Shown: positions 22,971 through 32,763 of the stretch, piece after piece
Layout of the letters: every line of letters starts with the position of its first letter
Numbering within the stretch: the first letter of the stretch is position 1
Assembly: GCF_014851395.1 (NCBI RefSeq)
Contig: NW_024040041.1
Location: 10,222,041-10,286,040, forward strand
Source of the DNA: Micropterus salmoides
Lineage: Eukaryota > Chordata > Actinopteri > Centrarchiformes > Centrarchidae
DNA: 64,000 nucleotides
Direction: 5' to 3'
The notes under the pieces: model-generated
The model's database searches: none
What the model was told of the DNA's origin: nothing
Seen by the model: only the letters and a program-made list of their open reading frames with translations
Made by a program: the position numbers and the translations under genes

Positions 22971-23006
22971 TATTCATACCGTTATTGTGCATATCGTTTG
23001 TTAAAG

Positions 23007-24275
23007 TTAGAAAAAGTCAATGGGAACCTGTCTTCTTGATGATATCGCAATTATAGAATCATATGTGGCTTAAATAACCGCATTTATTGTGCGTTAACGA
23101 GCCTCTAATCTAACACTACCATTTTTAATGAGCGACATATGGTCTCCGCATCCTTCATCAGGACTCAGGTTAAAACAGAGCAGACTATATCCATTACAAA
23201 ATTCGTCGTGGGTTATGGCCATAGCGTTGTTTTTAAGATACTTTCCAGTTGCCGAGTACAATTGATGATACTCCCTGATGACATTCCCTGAAAGTTGGGT
23301 TGAAAGGGTTTTGAAGGATATTGTTGGCCGTCAACGTATAAACATAAAACTCTGTCATAATGGTTAAATGTAAATGGATTACGCGCATAACTACCTACCA
23401 TGATCTACAAATCCTACTACAATAAATTTAGGTATTTGTCCCAAGAATACATTTTCTTGATTACAAACACGAGTGCCCGTTGGGACGCAAAAATTTTTAA
23501 GACAGACTCTGTCTATGGGATATTTAACGTTGCCATGCGTAAATGTCTTAGCGTTTGCTAGCTTAACAGCCGGAGATACGGTGACTTTCTTTAGAAACAG
23601 GCTTGCTGACATAATTTTAACCCGAAAGTCATCTACAGTGTTGCGCATTAAGCAAAATTCGTTCTTTTGAATTTTATTGTGAGGTCTACGCATTCATCAT
23701 TAACTTGTCTTGAAAAACAAGTCAGAATGTAAAGGGGATGTTAGCGCCACTACACGGCCGCCTTGTGTGTACTCCATTCTTATAACTAGTCCTTCATTGC
23801 GTCCTCCAGCCGTTGCGTCTTCCATATGACCTCCGGTATCCATGCAAAATAGTCCGGATCCAAACTGTATCTGCAGAGCGTCCTTTCCGTAATTCAAAAG
23901 GCACTCTATTATACCCCTGTAAGGATATGTGTTTGATGATTGCGTTATGAGTCAGTCCCCCAACGATATGTCGACCTGTGAAAATATTGTACATCCAGGG
24001 TAGTTGATAAAGCCCACTTCGTCTGCTTGATCCAGGTTTCCGCCATTAGCTTTGGTGATTTTTGCGCGTATGTACAGAAACGTATTGTTTAGATCCAGGT
24101 AGTCCTCTGTACTAGCTGGAATGAAAAATTCAAGGGGTGCAGAGTCTGATACTGCTGCTAGAGGAGGGAATTCGATGTAGATGCATTTCTCAATACTTGT
24201 TTGTGTTAACGGTACCATAAACAGGTCTAGCTCTGACTTAATGCACTCTTATGACAGGCTATGTACCAACGACAT
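23007..24275 (-). pseudogene. Double-jelly-roll major capsid protein of adintovirus/Polinton type (copy A)
   Basis: About 420 codons between ATG (24275-24273) and TAA (23009-23007). Sequence style matches the hexon-like capsid family often annotated in animal genomes as F54H12.2-like: IPASTEDYLDLNNTFLYI, GLFCMDTGGHME, KIMSASLF, YPIDRVCLK, TRVCNQEN and ARNPFTFNHYD appear in order. The gene is dead: in-frame TAA at 24249-24251, in-frame TGA at 23952-23954, a frame change with a stop cluster near 23640-23710, another near 23400, a further one near 23215, and stops close to the C-terminus. The same nonsense codons occur in copy B. Confidence 0.75.
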
Positions 24276-24361
24276 TCTCGTTAGAAAATGTCTCTCTTCT
24301 GACGTTTTGTCGACTTGCTTCTCCTTGCTTGTTTATTTTTTCTAGTCTTAGTATGGGTCTT

Positions 24362-24658
24362 CTAATTTGTTGTTCGGCTACGCTTCTTTGGTGGGGAACT
24401 CCCTCTTTTCCCAGGAGGTCGTTTTATTGGTCGGGGGGCTATGGCCACTATACTCGACCCCTCTTGACGTCTGTAGATGAGGTTAGTAATAACATCCGTA
24501 ACTATGTTTTTAGCGGCTGTCTTTAAATGAGGGGCAACAAATGTAAATCCTTTCTTGAATAAGGGGAATGCTAATCTAAACAAACCCCTAAAGATACCCC
24601 CTAACCCTGCACCATACTGAGCACAGAGGCCGCTATATCCTGTTAAATCAATTAACAT
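24362..24658 (-). CDS. pVI-like basic, amphipathic minor capsid protein (copy A), possibly 5'-truncated
   Basis: 98 codons from ATG at 24658. The N-terminal third is Gly-rich with an amphipathic helix (GLGGIFRGLFRLAFPLFKK), followed by a second helix, and it ends in a basic tail with KKRSR. Adenovirus pVI/pX-type and Polinton minor capsid proteins share this plan: membrane-lytic helix plus basic tail. It sits between the penton-like and major capsid genes on the same strand. Its upstream side abuts penton remnants directly, so the natural N-terminus may be lost. Assignment is by architecture only. Confidence 0.45.
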   Translation of the reverse strand: MLIDLTGYSGLCAQYGAGLGGIFRGLFRLAFPLFKKGFTFVAPHLKTAAKNIVTDVITNLIYRRQEGSSIVAIAPRPIKRPPGKRGSSPPKKRSRTTN

Positions 24659-25173
24659 CGGCAGGATGTGGCGCCAAATACGGCATCTGTGTCAACACTG
24701 TGTTAGTTCGTGGCTGAGATCTAAATGTTGCAATTCCCTCGTGAGTTTTAAAAGCCACTCCGGGGATAAATCCCAACAAGTTTTCCTTCAAACGTTAATT
24801 CTGCGTCTCTCGTTGGTAAAATGCTTACTCTGTTGGTAATGTTGTTGTAATCAAGCTCAATGTGACCCATGTCGTTTTCAGATAAACAACTGTTTAGTTC
24901 AGCTATCTGTGACATTGTTGTATAGAATCCCTGTGTCGCTGATAGAACTACCCTCTTGTTGGATTTCTTATCAAACACAACAAATTTTGAGTCTTCTGAT
25001 GAAAACGATTTCCATGTTATTGGATATTGTATTTCTATCAAACCCACCTCGTATGTTGATTTTAAGTTTAAAGGCTTGGATAGTTTTGTTCTAAAGTTTG
25101 CTATTGTGTTGCTCGGGTAAAATAATGCAGACGAGTTGCTGGGCGGGGTGACAAAAAAATCCTCTGTATCCAT
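24659..25173 (-). pseudogene. Penton-like minor capsid protein, truncated (copy A)
   Basis: ATG at 25173 opens 141 codons to TAA at 24750-24748. The start (MDTEDFFVTPPSNSSALFYP) and the VGLIEIQYPITW segment fit the penton/single-jelly-roll protein that accompanies F54H12.2-like capsids. Near 24790 the frame shifts, and penton-like coding continues in another frame to about 24655. There it runs without spacer into the pVI-like ORF, suggesting that an internal deletion removed the rest. Copy B shows the same structure. Confidence 0.5.
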
Positions 25174-25195
25174 TTATACGTGAGTTTGTAATCTG

Positions 25196-25805
25196 CTAAG
25201 GTAGCTGAATGACCTGTTTTTCCAAAATCCACAAGTTAAATTTATCTGGCCATCCAACCCATTTGACTAACACCATGTCCCGGCCTTGTCTTTTCTTTCT
25301 AGATAAAATCTTTTCTATTTTAAATGTTTTGTTTTTGTTTTTATAATAACTTTTTGCATCTCTTGCTCATAAAATGTCCCCTGTAATTCTTCGCCGTCAT
25401 AGTCTTTTAACCTGTAAACAGGAGCGTCCCTTGACACGCATTCCTTTACAGTGAAATATTCACATTCATATTTTTGCTCATAACCTTTTTGAAAAGGGCA
25501 GCGTATTTTTGAAATTCTTACCGTATCGGCCACCTCATATTTAAAATGAATTACCCTTTTATCTTTTGTTTTATACAAGTTGTTAAATACGATATCTTCA
25601 TTGTCTTTTGTTACATCAATCGGTTTCATTTTAATACTATGATGATAACTATGATTGTAGGAGGTGACTAAATCCTGCAATATATCTATGTATCGTTTAG
25701 AATTATTGGCTGTTAAATAACGCCACATTTTAGATTTCAGAGTCCTGTTAAAGCGCTCTACTACAGATGCCTAAGTCTCATTTGAAGTAGTAAAGTGTAC
25801 ATACT
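25196..25805 (-). pseudogene. Viral/Polinton integrase C-terminal half with chromodomain (copy A)
   Basis: Minus-strand frame from the site of the L1-like insertion: an in-frame TAG near 25770, then VERFNRTLK (carrying the third catalytic acidic residue of the DDE set), a WRYLTANN...Y helix, and an SH3-like region. After a one-frame slip in an A-rich run at ~25340, a chromodomain follows (IEKILSRKKRQGRDMVLVKW and GWPDKFNLW) ending at TAG 25198-25196. Chromodomain-tailed rve integrases are characteristic of Polintons/adintoviruses and Ty3-type elements. The N-terminal half lies at 35682-36034. Confidence 0.75.
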
Positions 25806-27736
25806 GATGGGGCCAGTCAGGAATCTGGTCCCTGTGAGGAGGACCATTCTAGCCTTCCTATGACCTCCTTCACCTTTCCCCCTTTGGTCATGTCTCACAA
25901 CATACACCCTTAGGACCCTGGGGGGCGGGCAGGCTGCGGCCTCGCCCTTCTTCCTCCCCCACTGGCCGCCCCTCAATTTTAATTACACATTAGAGGGCTT
26001 GGGGGGTGGGAGGGGCACGATGGGAGGCTCCACTACCTGACAGTTGTGGGGTGCCTGTGTCACAACTACCCTCCAATTTTAACTGCACCTTAGTTACCAC
26101 ACACCTTATCTTTACTCCACCATACAACACTTCACAATCCATGACATGCATCCAACACAAAACAATACATTTACAGAGGCAAGCAGAGGGGTTGAAGGAG
26201 TGGGGGAGATTCTCATAGGCTTCGTGTCCTACCCCTGGAGCCCCGGGCATCGGGGGTGCTGTGGGGTTGGTGACGGCCTTGCCTAATCTGGGGTGGGCTG
26301 GGGGGGTCGGAGCTCCCCTGGCGTGGGGGCCCGCTCTTGACCTAGGGATCTGGGGACTCGGGCTTGTGGCCGTTGTCTCCTCTCCTCGCCTGGGCCCTCT
26401 TTGGCAGGGGTGGGGCTCCCGCTGCTTCACCCTGCCAGCTCTCTCACAGTGGGGGCATTCGGGAGTCTCTGGGGCGCATGGTCGGCGTTGTCAGTGTAGG
26501 TATTGGTGCTCCTCCTTGGGGGTGCTTGACTGGGGGGGGCTGGGCCCCCGTCCAGGGATGAGATCGGCCTCGGGGGCTGCTGGCACTGCCTGCACTCTGG
26601 GGAGGGATGCCTCTGGCTGGGCTGGGGGACCGTTGGCCTGGTTCTCCCGCGTTATTGCTCCCTGGCGGCAGGGAGCTTCCCGGCATGGCTTTCTGCTGTT
26701 CTTCCTTGGGCCGGGGTACAGCTTCCCCCAGGACATGCGGTCTGGGGTCCTTTGCGCTTTGGGGGGTCACAGGATGCCCTGGCTGCTGGGGGTGGGGGTC
26801 TGTGCGCGGGTTGATCCGATTGCAGTTTGGAGGGCTGCAATGTGATTGTAGGGCGATTGTCGATTGCATTTTGATGCATTGTGCTTTTTCCCTGGGCAGG
26901 GTCTCTGAATGGCTGCTGGGCGTTTAGTTTGTGCATTGGAGTCCGGGGGAGGCATTTCCTCGTTGGTTTGGAGGGACCAGTTTGCGTCCCTGTTTTGCTT
27001 CGTTGGCCTCGGATCCATGCTTCGCCATTTCTCTGTCGGACAGTTGTTGGACCCCTCTGGATACTGAGGTATATAGTTAGTTTTTGGGATGTGCAGTGTG
27101 GGTGCGGGGCAGGGCTGTGCTCCGGTTTGTTCTGGGTTTGTGCCTGGAGTTCTCGGCCCTTGACGGGTGGGTGGGTTGGTGGTGGCTTGCAGCTGAGCTA
27201 GTTGATTTTGCCTAGTTGCTGGTTTGGCTGGTGTTGCACGGCGGCCGGGCGTTGGGCATGGGGTGTTGGCTGGCGTCAGCAGCCTTAGTTTTTCCGGCAG
27301 TTGGGGGGACGGCGGACTTTTAATGACGGGTGCACGGTGATCTGTGCGGCCCGTTTGCTGCCGGGCTGGGACTTGCTGCTGGTGTTTCTTTCGCTGTCGT
27401 GTTGTTCCGCTTGCTCTCTCTCGTTTGCCCGACCTCGCACGCGGGATTCGCAGGGGGCTGCTGGGCATTGGGTGTCGCCGTGCTCGCACAGTGTGCGCGT
27501 TGGGCTTGTCACTTGTGCATTGGTGTTGATGATTGCGTGGCATTTGGTTGTTCGCTGCGCAGCGGTGGGGTGCTGGGTCGGGGGGGGGGCACTGGTCTAT
27601 GTTGTGTGTGCGCCGCGGTCAGTTCCGCGGGTTACGTTTTTTGCATTCCGTCGGCATTAAGTTGTCAACTGGCATTTGGGTCGGGGTCTTCCACGTTTGC
27701 ATCGCGTGCATCTGGGAGTCTTTGTTTGTTTTGGAT
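25806..27736 (+). mobile_element. L1-like 3' segment inserted in integrase, cut by assembly gap (copy A)
   Basis: Begins directly after a TSD copy at 25792-25805 (one base shorter than in copy B) with GATGGGGCCAGTCAGG. It runs through very GC-rich sequence into the N gap. It matches 32764-34649 closely, and a diverged relative occurs inverted at 43398-45130. It carries an extra ~50 bp near 27232-27285 relative to copy B. Reading frames through it are compositional and non-coding. Confidence 0.6.
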
Positions 27737-28236
27737 NNNNNNNNNNNNNNNNNNNNNNNNNNNNNNNNNNNNNNNNNNNNNNNNNNNNNNNNNNNNNNNN
27801 NNNNNNNNNNNNNNNNNNNNNNNNNNNNNNNNNNNNNNNNNNNNNNNNNNNNNNNNNNNNNNNNNNNNNNNNNNNNNNNNNNNNNNNNNNNNNNNNNNNN
27901 NNNNNNNNNNNNNNNNNNNNNNNNNNNNNNNNNNNNNNNNNNNNNNNNNNNNNNNNNNNNNNNNNNNNNNNNNNNNNNNNNNNNNNNNNNNNNNNNNNNN
28001 NNNNNNNNNNNNNNNNNNNNNNNNNNNNNNNNNNNNNNNNNNNNNNNNNNNNNNNNNNNNNNNNNNNNNNNNNNNNNNNNNNNNNNNNNNNNNNNNNNNN
28101 NNNNNNNNNNNNNNNNNNNNNNNNNNNNNNNNNNNNNNNNNNNNNNNNNNNNNNNNNNNNNNNNNNNNNNNNNNNNNNNNNNNNNNNNNNNNNNNNNNNN
28201 NNNNNNNNNNNNNNNNNNNNNNNNNNNNNNNNNNNN
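27737..28236. other. Assembly gap, exactly 500 N
   Basis: A round-number N run is a placeholder of unknown size. Reading frames running through it are meaningless. Confidence 0.99.
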
Positions 28237-28305
28237 GTCATACACGTTTCAATCTATAAAATCATTTTGATAATGAATGGCACACAACTTCTAATATTTA
28301 CACAT

Positions 28306-28637
28306 TTAAAAGAATCTGATACTTGGACACACTGGGCGTATTTTCTTCACAAATTTGCACACCATAAAATCTTTGTATGACCGTTTATTAGTATATTTAG
28401 TCATTACATTGTCATAAGATAACCTTCTATCCATATGGTAAAGAAAAACACACAATGCTGACCGCACACTACAGAACCCACATCTTGCACTTGTCTAACA
28501 GAATGTTGCGTGGACTTACAATTACTGTTGAGAAAGACAGAAAAGGATTCACGAAAATGTGAGTATACCGGAGAGTTCCCAAAACTGTCAAAGAATGATC
28601 CCACACCCTGTTTGTCAACATAGATAGCGACCCAGTG
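28306..28637 (-). pseudogene. Adenain-type cysteine protease, truncated (copy B)
   Basis: Same gene as at 21410-21742. The catalytic His, acidic residue, Gln and Cys are all present. A one-base deletion in the A-run after 28440 shifts the frame just past the Cys motif (the protein runs on as FFFTIWIEG), whereas copy A stays in frame to its natural-looking stop. That difference is typical of a homopolymer sequencing error. Confidence 0.7.
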
Positions 28638-29928
28638 TTCAACCTCATCAGCCACCTCGTCAGCCTGCCACACCTGCCAGTAGTCAACCTCATCCCTGCC
28701 TGTATTTCAACCCCGGTTGGGCAGCGTCGGCTGCCTAAGTGGGCAAGACATTTTGTAAACTCAGCCCTCTGCCGTTCCAGCCTGTTCCCCGGCCTGCTAG
28801 CACCCCCAGTTTGGTCCAGGTCCCCAGCCTGCTAGCGCTGCTGGCCCCCAGCCTGTCCTTTGGCTTGCTAGCGCTGCTAGCCTCCAGCCTGTCCCGGGTC
28901 CCCAGCCGGTTAGCCCCCAGTCTGACCCTGATCCCCGACCTGCTAGCGCCGCTAGCCCCCAGTCTGTTCCTCGGCCTGCTAGCGCCGCTAGCCCCCAGCC
29001 TGTCCCTGATCCCCGACCTGCTAGCGCCACTAGCCCCCATGCCTTGTTGGCGGATCGACCGGCTTCAGCCCCGCCGGTGGTCCGGCCGACCCCTGCTCCT
29101 CGTGTTCTGTTGGCGGATCGACCGGCTTCAGCCCCGCTGGTGGTCCGGTCGACCCCTGCTCCTCGCACCAAGGCCCTCAGCCCAGCAGCCTCGTCCGCCC
29201 TCAGGACCCTCTGGTCTCCCAGCTCCTCCCTCTGGCACCCCGTCTGAACTCCCTGGTCCCCCAGCTCTACTCCCTGGTCCCCCAGCTCTACCCTCTGGCA
29301 CCCTGTCTAGCCCTATGTCTTCAGTTCAGCCCTGCCCGTTCCCCTAACCCTTCCCAGCCCTGAAGCCCTCCCTGAATTCCCTGTGTTTTGTTTTGGACCC
29401 TGGACCCCCACCAGCCGGACCCCAGTGCGACTTCCTCCCCCCGACGTTCATTTGCCAAGCCCCACCTAGTCCAGTGGGAAGGCCGCCGGGAGGCGTCCGT
29501 TGAGGAGGGGGCCCTGTTGTGGTGGCAGCCCGGCTGATGGTGAGTGTCCTGTTTTTTTTCTCCTTTTTATCAGTTATTCTGCTTTTTCCTTGGTTTTCTG
29601 TTCCCTGCCTGCCTCTCTGTGTGTTCTCCCCTGTGTGCTCTCTCTCCCTCTGCTCCTGAGCCCAGCCAACGACCCGCACCTGCACCTCATCAGCCACCTC
29701 GTCAGCTTGATCGTCATTGCTCCATACCCGGTGCCACCTCTACGTTCAGGCTCTCGTGTTCATCCACCGGTCCACTCCTCCTCAGACTTCCCCCACGGCG
29801 TCCTCCCTGTTCCCCGGCATCCACCTCTCCCTCCACTCCAGTCCCTCTACCCCTTTTTCCCCTCAATAAACCTCTGTGTGCTGCGTTTGGGTCCTCTCTG
29901 TCCCCACACCACACCACCCTCGTAACAG
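28638..29928. mobile_element. GC-rich repeat inserted in the protease gene (copy B)
   Basis: Counterpart of 21743-22970 with 63 bp more in the CTGGTCCCCCAGCTCTAC tandem array near 29205-29300. Otherwise nearly identical. Non-coding by all appearances. Confidence 0.5.
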
Positions 29929-29964
29929 TATTCATACCGTTATTGTGCATATCGTTTGTTAAAG

Positions 29965-31233
29965 TTAGAAAAAGTCAATGGGAACCTGTCTTCTTGATGA
30001 TATCTCAATTATAGAATCATATGTGGCTTAAATAACCGCATTTATTGTGCGTTAACGAGCCTCTAATCTAACACTACCATTTTTAATGAGCGACATATGG
30101 TCTCCGCATCCTTCATCAGGACTCAGGTTAAAACAGAGCAGACTATATCCATTACAAAATTCGTCGTGGGTTATGGCCATAGCGTTGTTTTTAAGATACT
30201 TTCCAGTTGCCGAGTACAATTGATGATACTCCCTGATGACATTCCCTGAAAGTTGGGTTGAAAGGGTTTTGAAGGATATTGTTGGCCGTCAACGTATAAA
30301 CATAAAACTCTGTCATAATGGTTAAATGTAAATGGATTACGCGCATAACTACCTACCATGATCTACAAATCCTACTACAATAAATTTAGGTATTTGTCCC
30401 AAGAATACATTTTCTTGATTACAAACACGAGTGCCCGTTGGGACGCAAAAATTTTTAAGACAGACTCTGTCTATGGGATATTTAACGTTGCCATGCGTAA
30501 ATGTCTTAGCGTTTGCTAGCTTAACAGCCGGAGATACGGTGACTTTCTTTAGAAACAGGCTTGCTGACATAATTTTAACCCGAAAGTCATCTACAGTGTT
30601 GCGCATTAAGCAAAATTCGTTCTTTTGAATTTTATTGTGAGGTCTACGCATTCATCATTAACTTGTCTTGAAAAACAAGTCAGAATGTAAAGGGGATGTT
30701 AGCGCCACTACACGGCCGCCTTGTGTGTACTCCATTCTTATAACTAGTCCTTCATTGCGTCCTCCAGCCGTTGCGTCTTCCATATGACCTCCGGTATCCA
30801 TGCAAAATAGTCCGGATCCAAACTGTATCTGCAGAGTGTCCTTTCCGTAATTCAAAAGGCACTCTATTATACCCCTGTAAGGATATGTGTTTGATGATTG
30901 CGTTATGAGTCAGTCCCCCAACGATATGTCGACCTGTGAAAATATTGTACATCCAGGGTAGTTGATAAAGCCCACTTCGTCTGCTTGATCCAGGTTTCCG
31001 CCATTAGCTTTGGTGATTTTTGCGCGTATGTACAGAAACGTATTGTTTAGATCCAGGTAGTCCTCTGTACTAGCTGGAATGAAAAATTCAAGGGGTGCAG
31101 AGTCTGATACTGCTGCTAGAGGAGGGAATTCGATGTAGATGCATTTCTCAATACTTGTTTGTGTTAACGGTACCATAAACAGGTCTAGCTCTGACTTAAT
31201 GCACTCTTATGACAGGCTATGTACCAACGACAT
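29965..31233 (-). pseudogene. Major capsid protein of adintovirus/Polinton type (copy B)
   Basis: Same length (1269 bp) and same defects as copy A: TAA nine codons in, TGA about one quarter in, stop cluster and frame changes in the second half. Identity of the lesions shows they are real mutations, not assembly noise. One substitution near 30837 (GCGTCC to GTGTCC on the plus strand) changes an Ala to Thr codon relative to copy A. Confidence 0.75.
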
Positions 31234-31319
31234 TCTCGTTAGAAAATGTCTCTCTTCTGACGTTTTGTCGACTTGCTTCTCCTTGCTTGTTTATTTTTTC
31301 TAGTCTTAGTATGGGTCTT

Positions 31320-31616
31320 CTAATTTGTTGTTCGGCTACGCTTCTTTGGTGGGGAACTCCCTCTTTTCCCAGGAGGTCGTTTTATTGGTCGGGGGGCTAT
31401 GGCCACTATACTCGACCCCTCTTGACGTCTGTAGATGAGGTTAGTAATAACATCCGTAACTATGTTTTTAGCGGCTGTCTTTAAATGAGGGGCAACAAAT
31501 GTAAATCCTTTCTTGAATAAGGGGAATGCTAATCTAAACAAACCCCTAAAGATACCCCCTAACCCTGCACCATACTGAGCACAGAGGCCGCTATATCCTG
31601 TTAAATCAATTAACAT
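31320..31616 (-). CDS. pVI-like basic minor capsid protein (copy B)
   Basis: 98 codons, identical protein to copy A: Gly-rich start, amphipathic helix, basic KKRSR tail. It is the only capsid-type frame in the cassette without an internal stop, but it is short and may be 5'-truncated. Expression is unlikely in an otherwise dead element. Confidence 0.45.
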   Translation of the reverse strand: MLIDLTGYSGLCAQYGAGLGGIFRGLFRLAFPLFKKGFTFVAPHLKTAAKNIVTDVITNLIYRRQEGSSIVAIAPRPIKRPPGKRGSSPPKKRSRTTN

Positions 31617-32131
31617 CGGCAGGATGTGGCGCCAAATACGGCATCTGTGTCAACACTGTGTTAGTTCGTGGCTGAGATCTAAATGTTGCAATTCCCTCGT
31701 GAGTTTTAAAAGCCACTCCGGGGATAAATCCCAACAAGTTTTCCTTCAAACGTTAATTCTGCGTCTCTCGTTGGTAAAATGCTTACTCTGTTGGTAATGT
31801 TGTTGTAATCAAGCTCAATGTGACCCATGTCGTTTTCAGATAAACAACTGTTTAGTTCAGCTATCTGTGACATTGTTGTATAGAATCCCTGTGTCGCTGA
31901 TAGAACTACCCTCTTGTTGGATTTCTTATCAAACACAACAAATTTTGAGTCTTCTGATGAAAACGATTTCCATGTTATTGGATATTGTATTTCTATCAAA
32001 CCCACCTCGTATGTTGATTTTAAGTTTAAAGGCTTGGATAGTTTTGTTCTAAAGTTTGCTATTGTGTTGCTCGGGTAAAATAATGCAGACGAGTTGCTGG
32101 GCGGGGTGACAAAAAAATCCTCTGTATCCAT
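31617..32131 (-). pseudogene. Penton-like minor capsid protein, truncated (copy B)
   Basis: 141-codon frame from ATG at 32131 to TAA at 31706, same protein as copy A, followed by out-of-frame remnants that abut the pVI-like ORF. Confidence 0.5.
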
Positions 32132-32153
32132 TTATACGTGAGTTTGTAATCTG

Positions 32154-32763
32154 CTAAGGTAGCTGAATGACCTGTTTTTCCAAAATCCACAAGTTAAATT
32201 TATCTGGCCATCCAACCCATTTGACTAACACCATGTCCCGGCCTTGTCTTTTCTTTCTAGATAAAATCTTTTCTATTTTAAATGTTTTGTTTTTGTTTTA
32301 TAATAACTTTTTGCATCTCTTGCTCATAAAATGTCCCCTGTAATTCTTCGCCGTCATAGTCTTTTAACCTGTAAACAGGAGCGTCCCTTGACACGCATTC
32401 CTTTACAGTGAAATATTCACATTCATATTTTTGCTCATAACCTTTTTGAAAAGGGCAGCGTATTTTTGAAATTCTTACCGTATCGGCCACCTCATATTTA
32501 AAATGAATTACCCTTTTATCTTTTGTTTTATACAAGTTGTTAAATACGATATCTTCATTGTCTTTTGTTACATCAATCGGTTTCATTTTAATACTATGAT
32601 GATAACTATGATTGTAGGAGGTGACTAAATCCTGCAATATATCTATGTATCGTTTAGAATTATTGGCTGTTAAATAACGCCACATTTTAGATTTCAGAGT
32701 CCTGTTAAAGCGCTCTACTACAGATGCCTAAGTCTCATTTGAAGTAGTAAAGTGTACGATACT
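32154..32763 (-). pseudogene. Integrase C-terminal half with chromodomain (copy B)
   Basis: As copy A: in-frame TAG at 32730-32728, VERFN motif, chromodomain ending at 32154. The A-rich slip before the chromodomain has one base fewer than in copy A, giving a different premature end (KQKQNI instead of KTKTKHLK). Neither copy reads through. Confidence 0.75.

Noticed and set aside
26000..27700. Long Pro/Gly/Arg-rich frames in the GC-rich blocks (also 32.9-34.6, 43.3-45.1 and 57.0-57.8 kb)
   Set aside because: Open on several frames and both strands at once, no domain, lengths explained by scarcity of stop codons in GC-rich DNA of a retroelement 3' region.
27330..28380. Long open frames across the N gap
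   Set aside because: Most of each frame is undetermined sequence; translation through N is meaningless. The same applies to the frames spanning 53784-54283.
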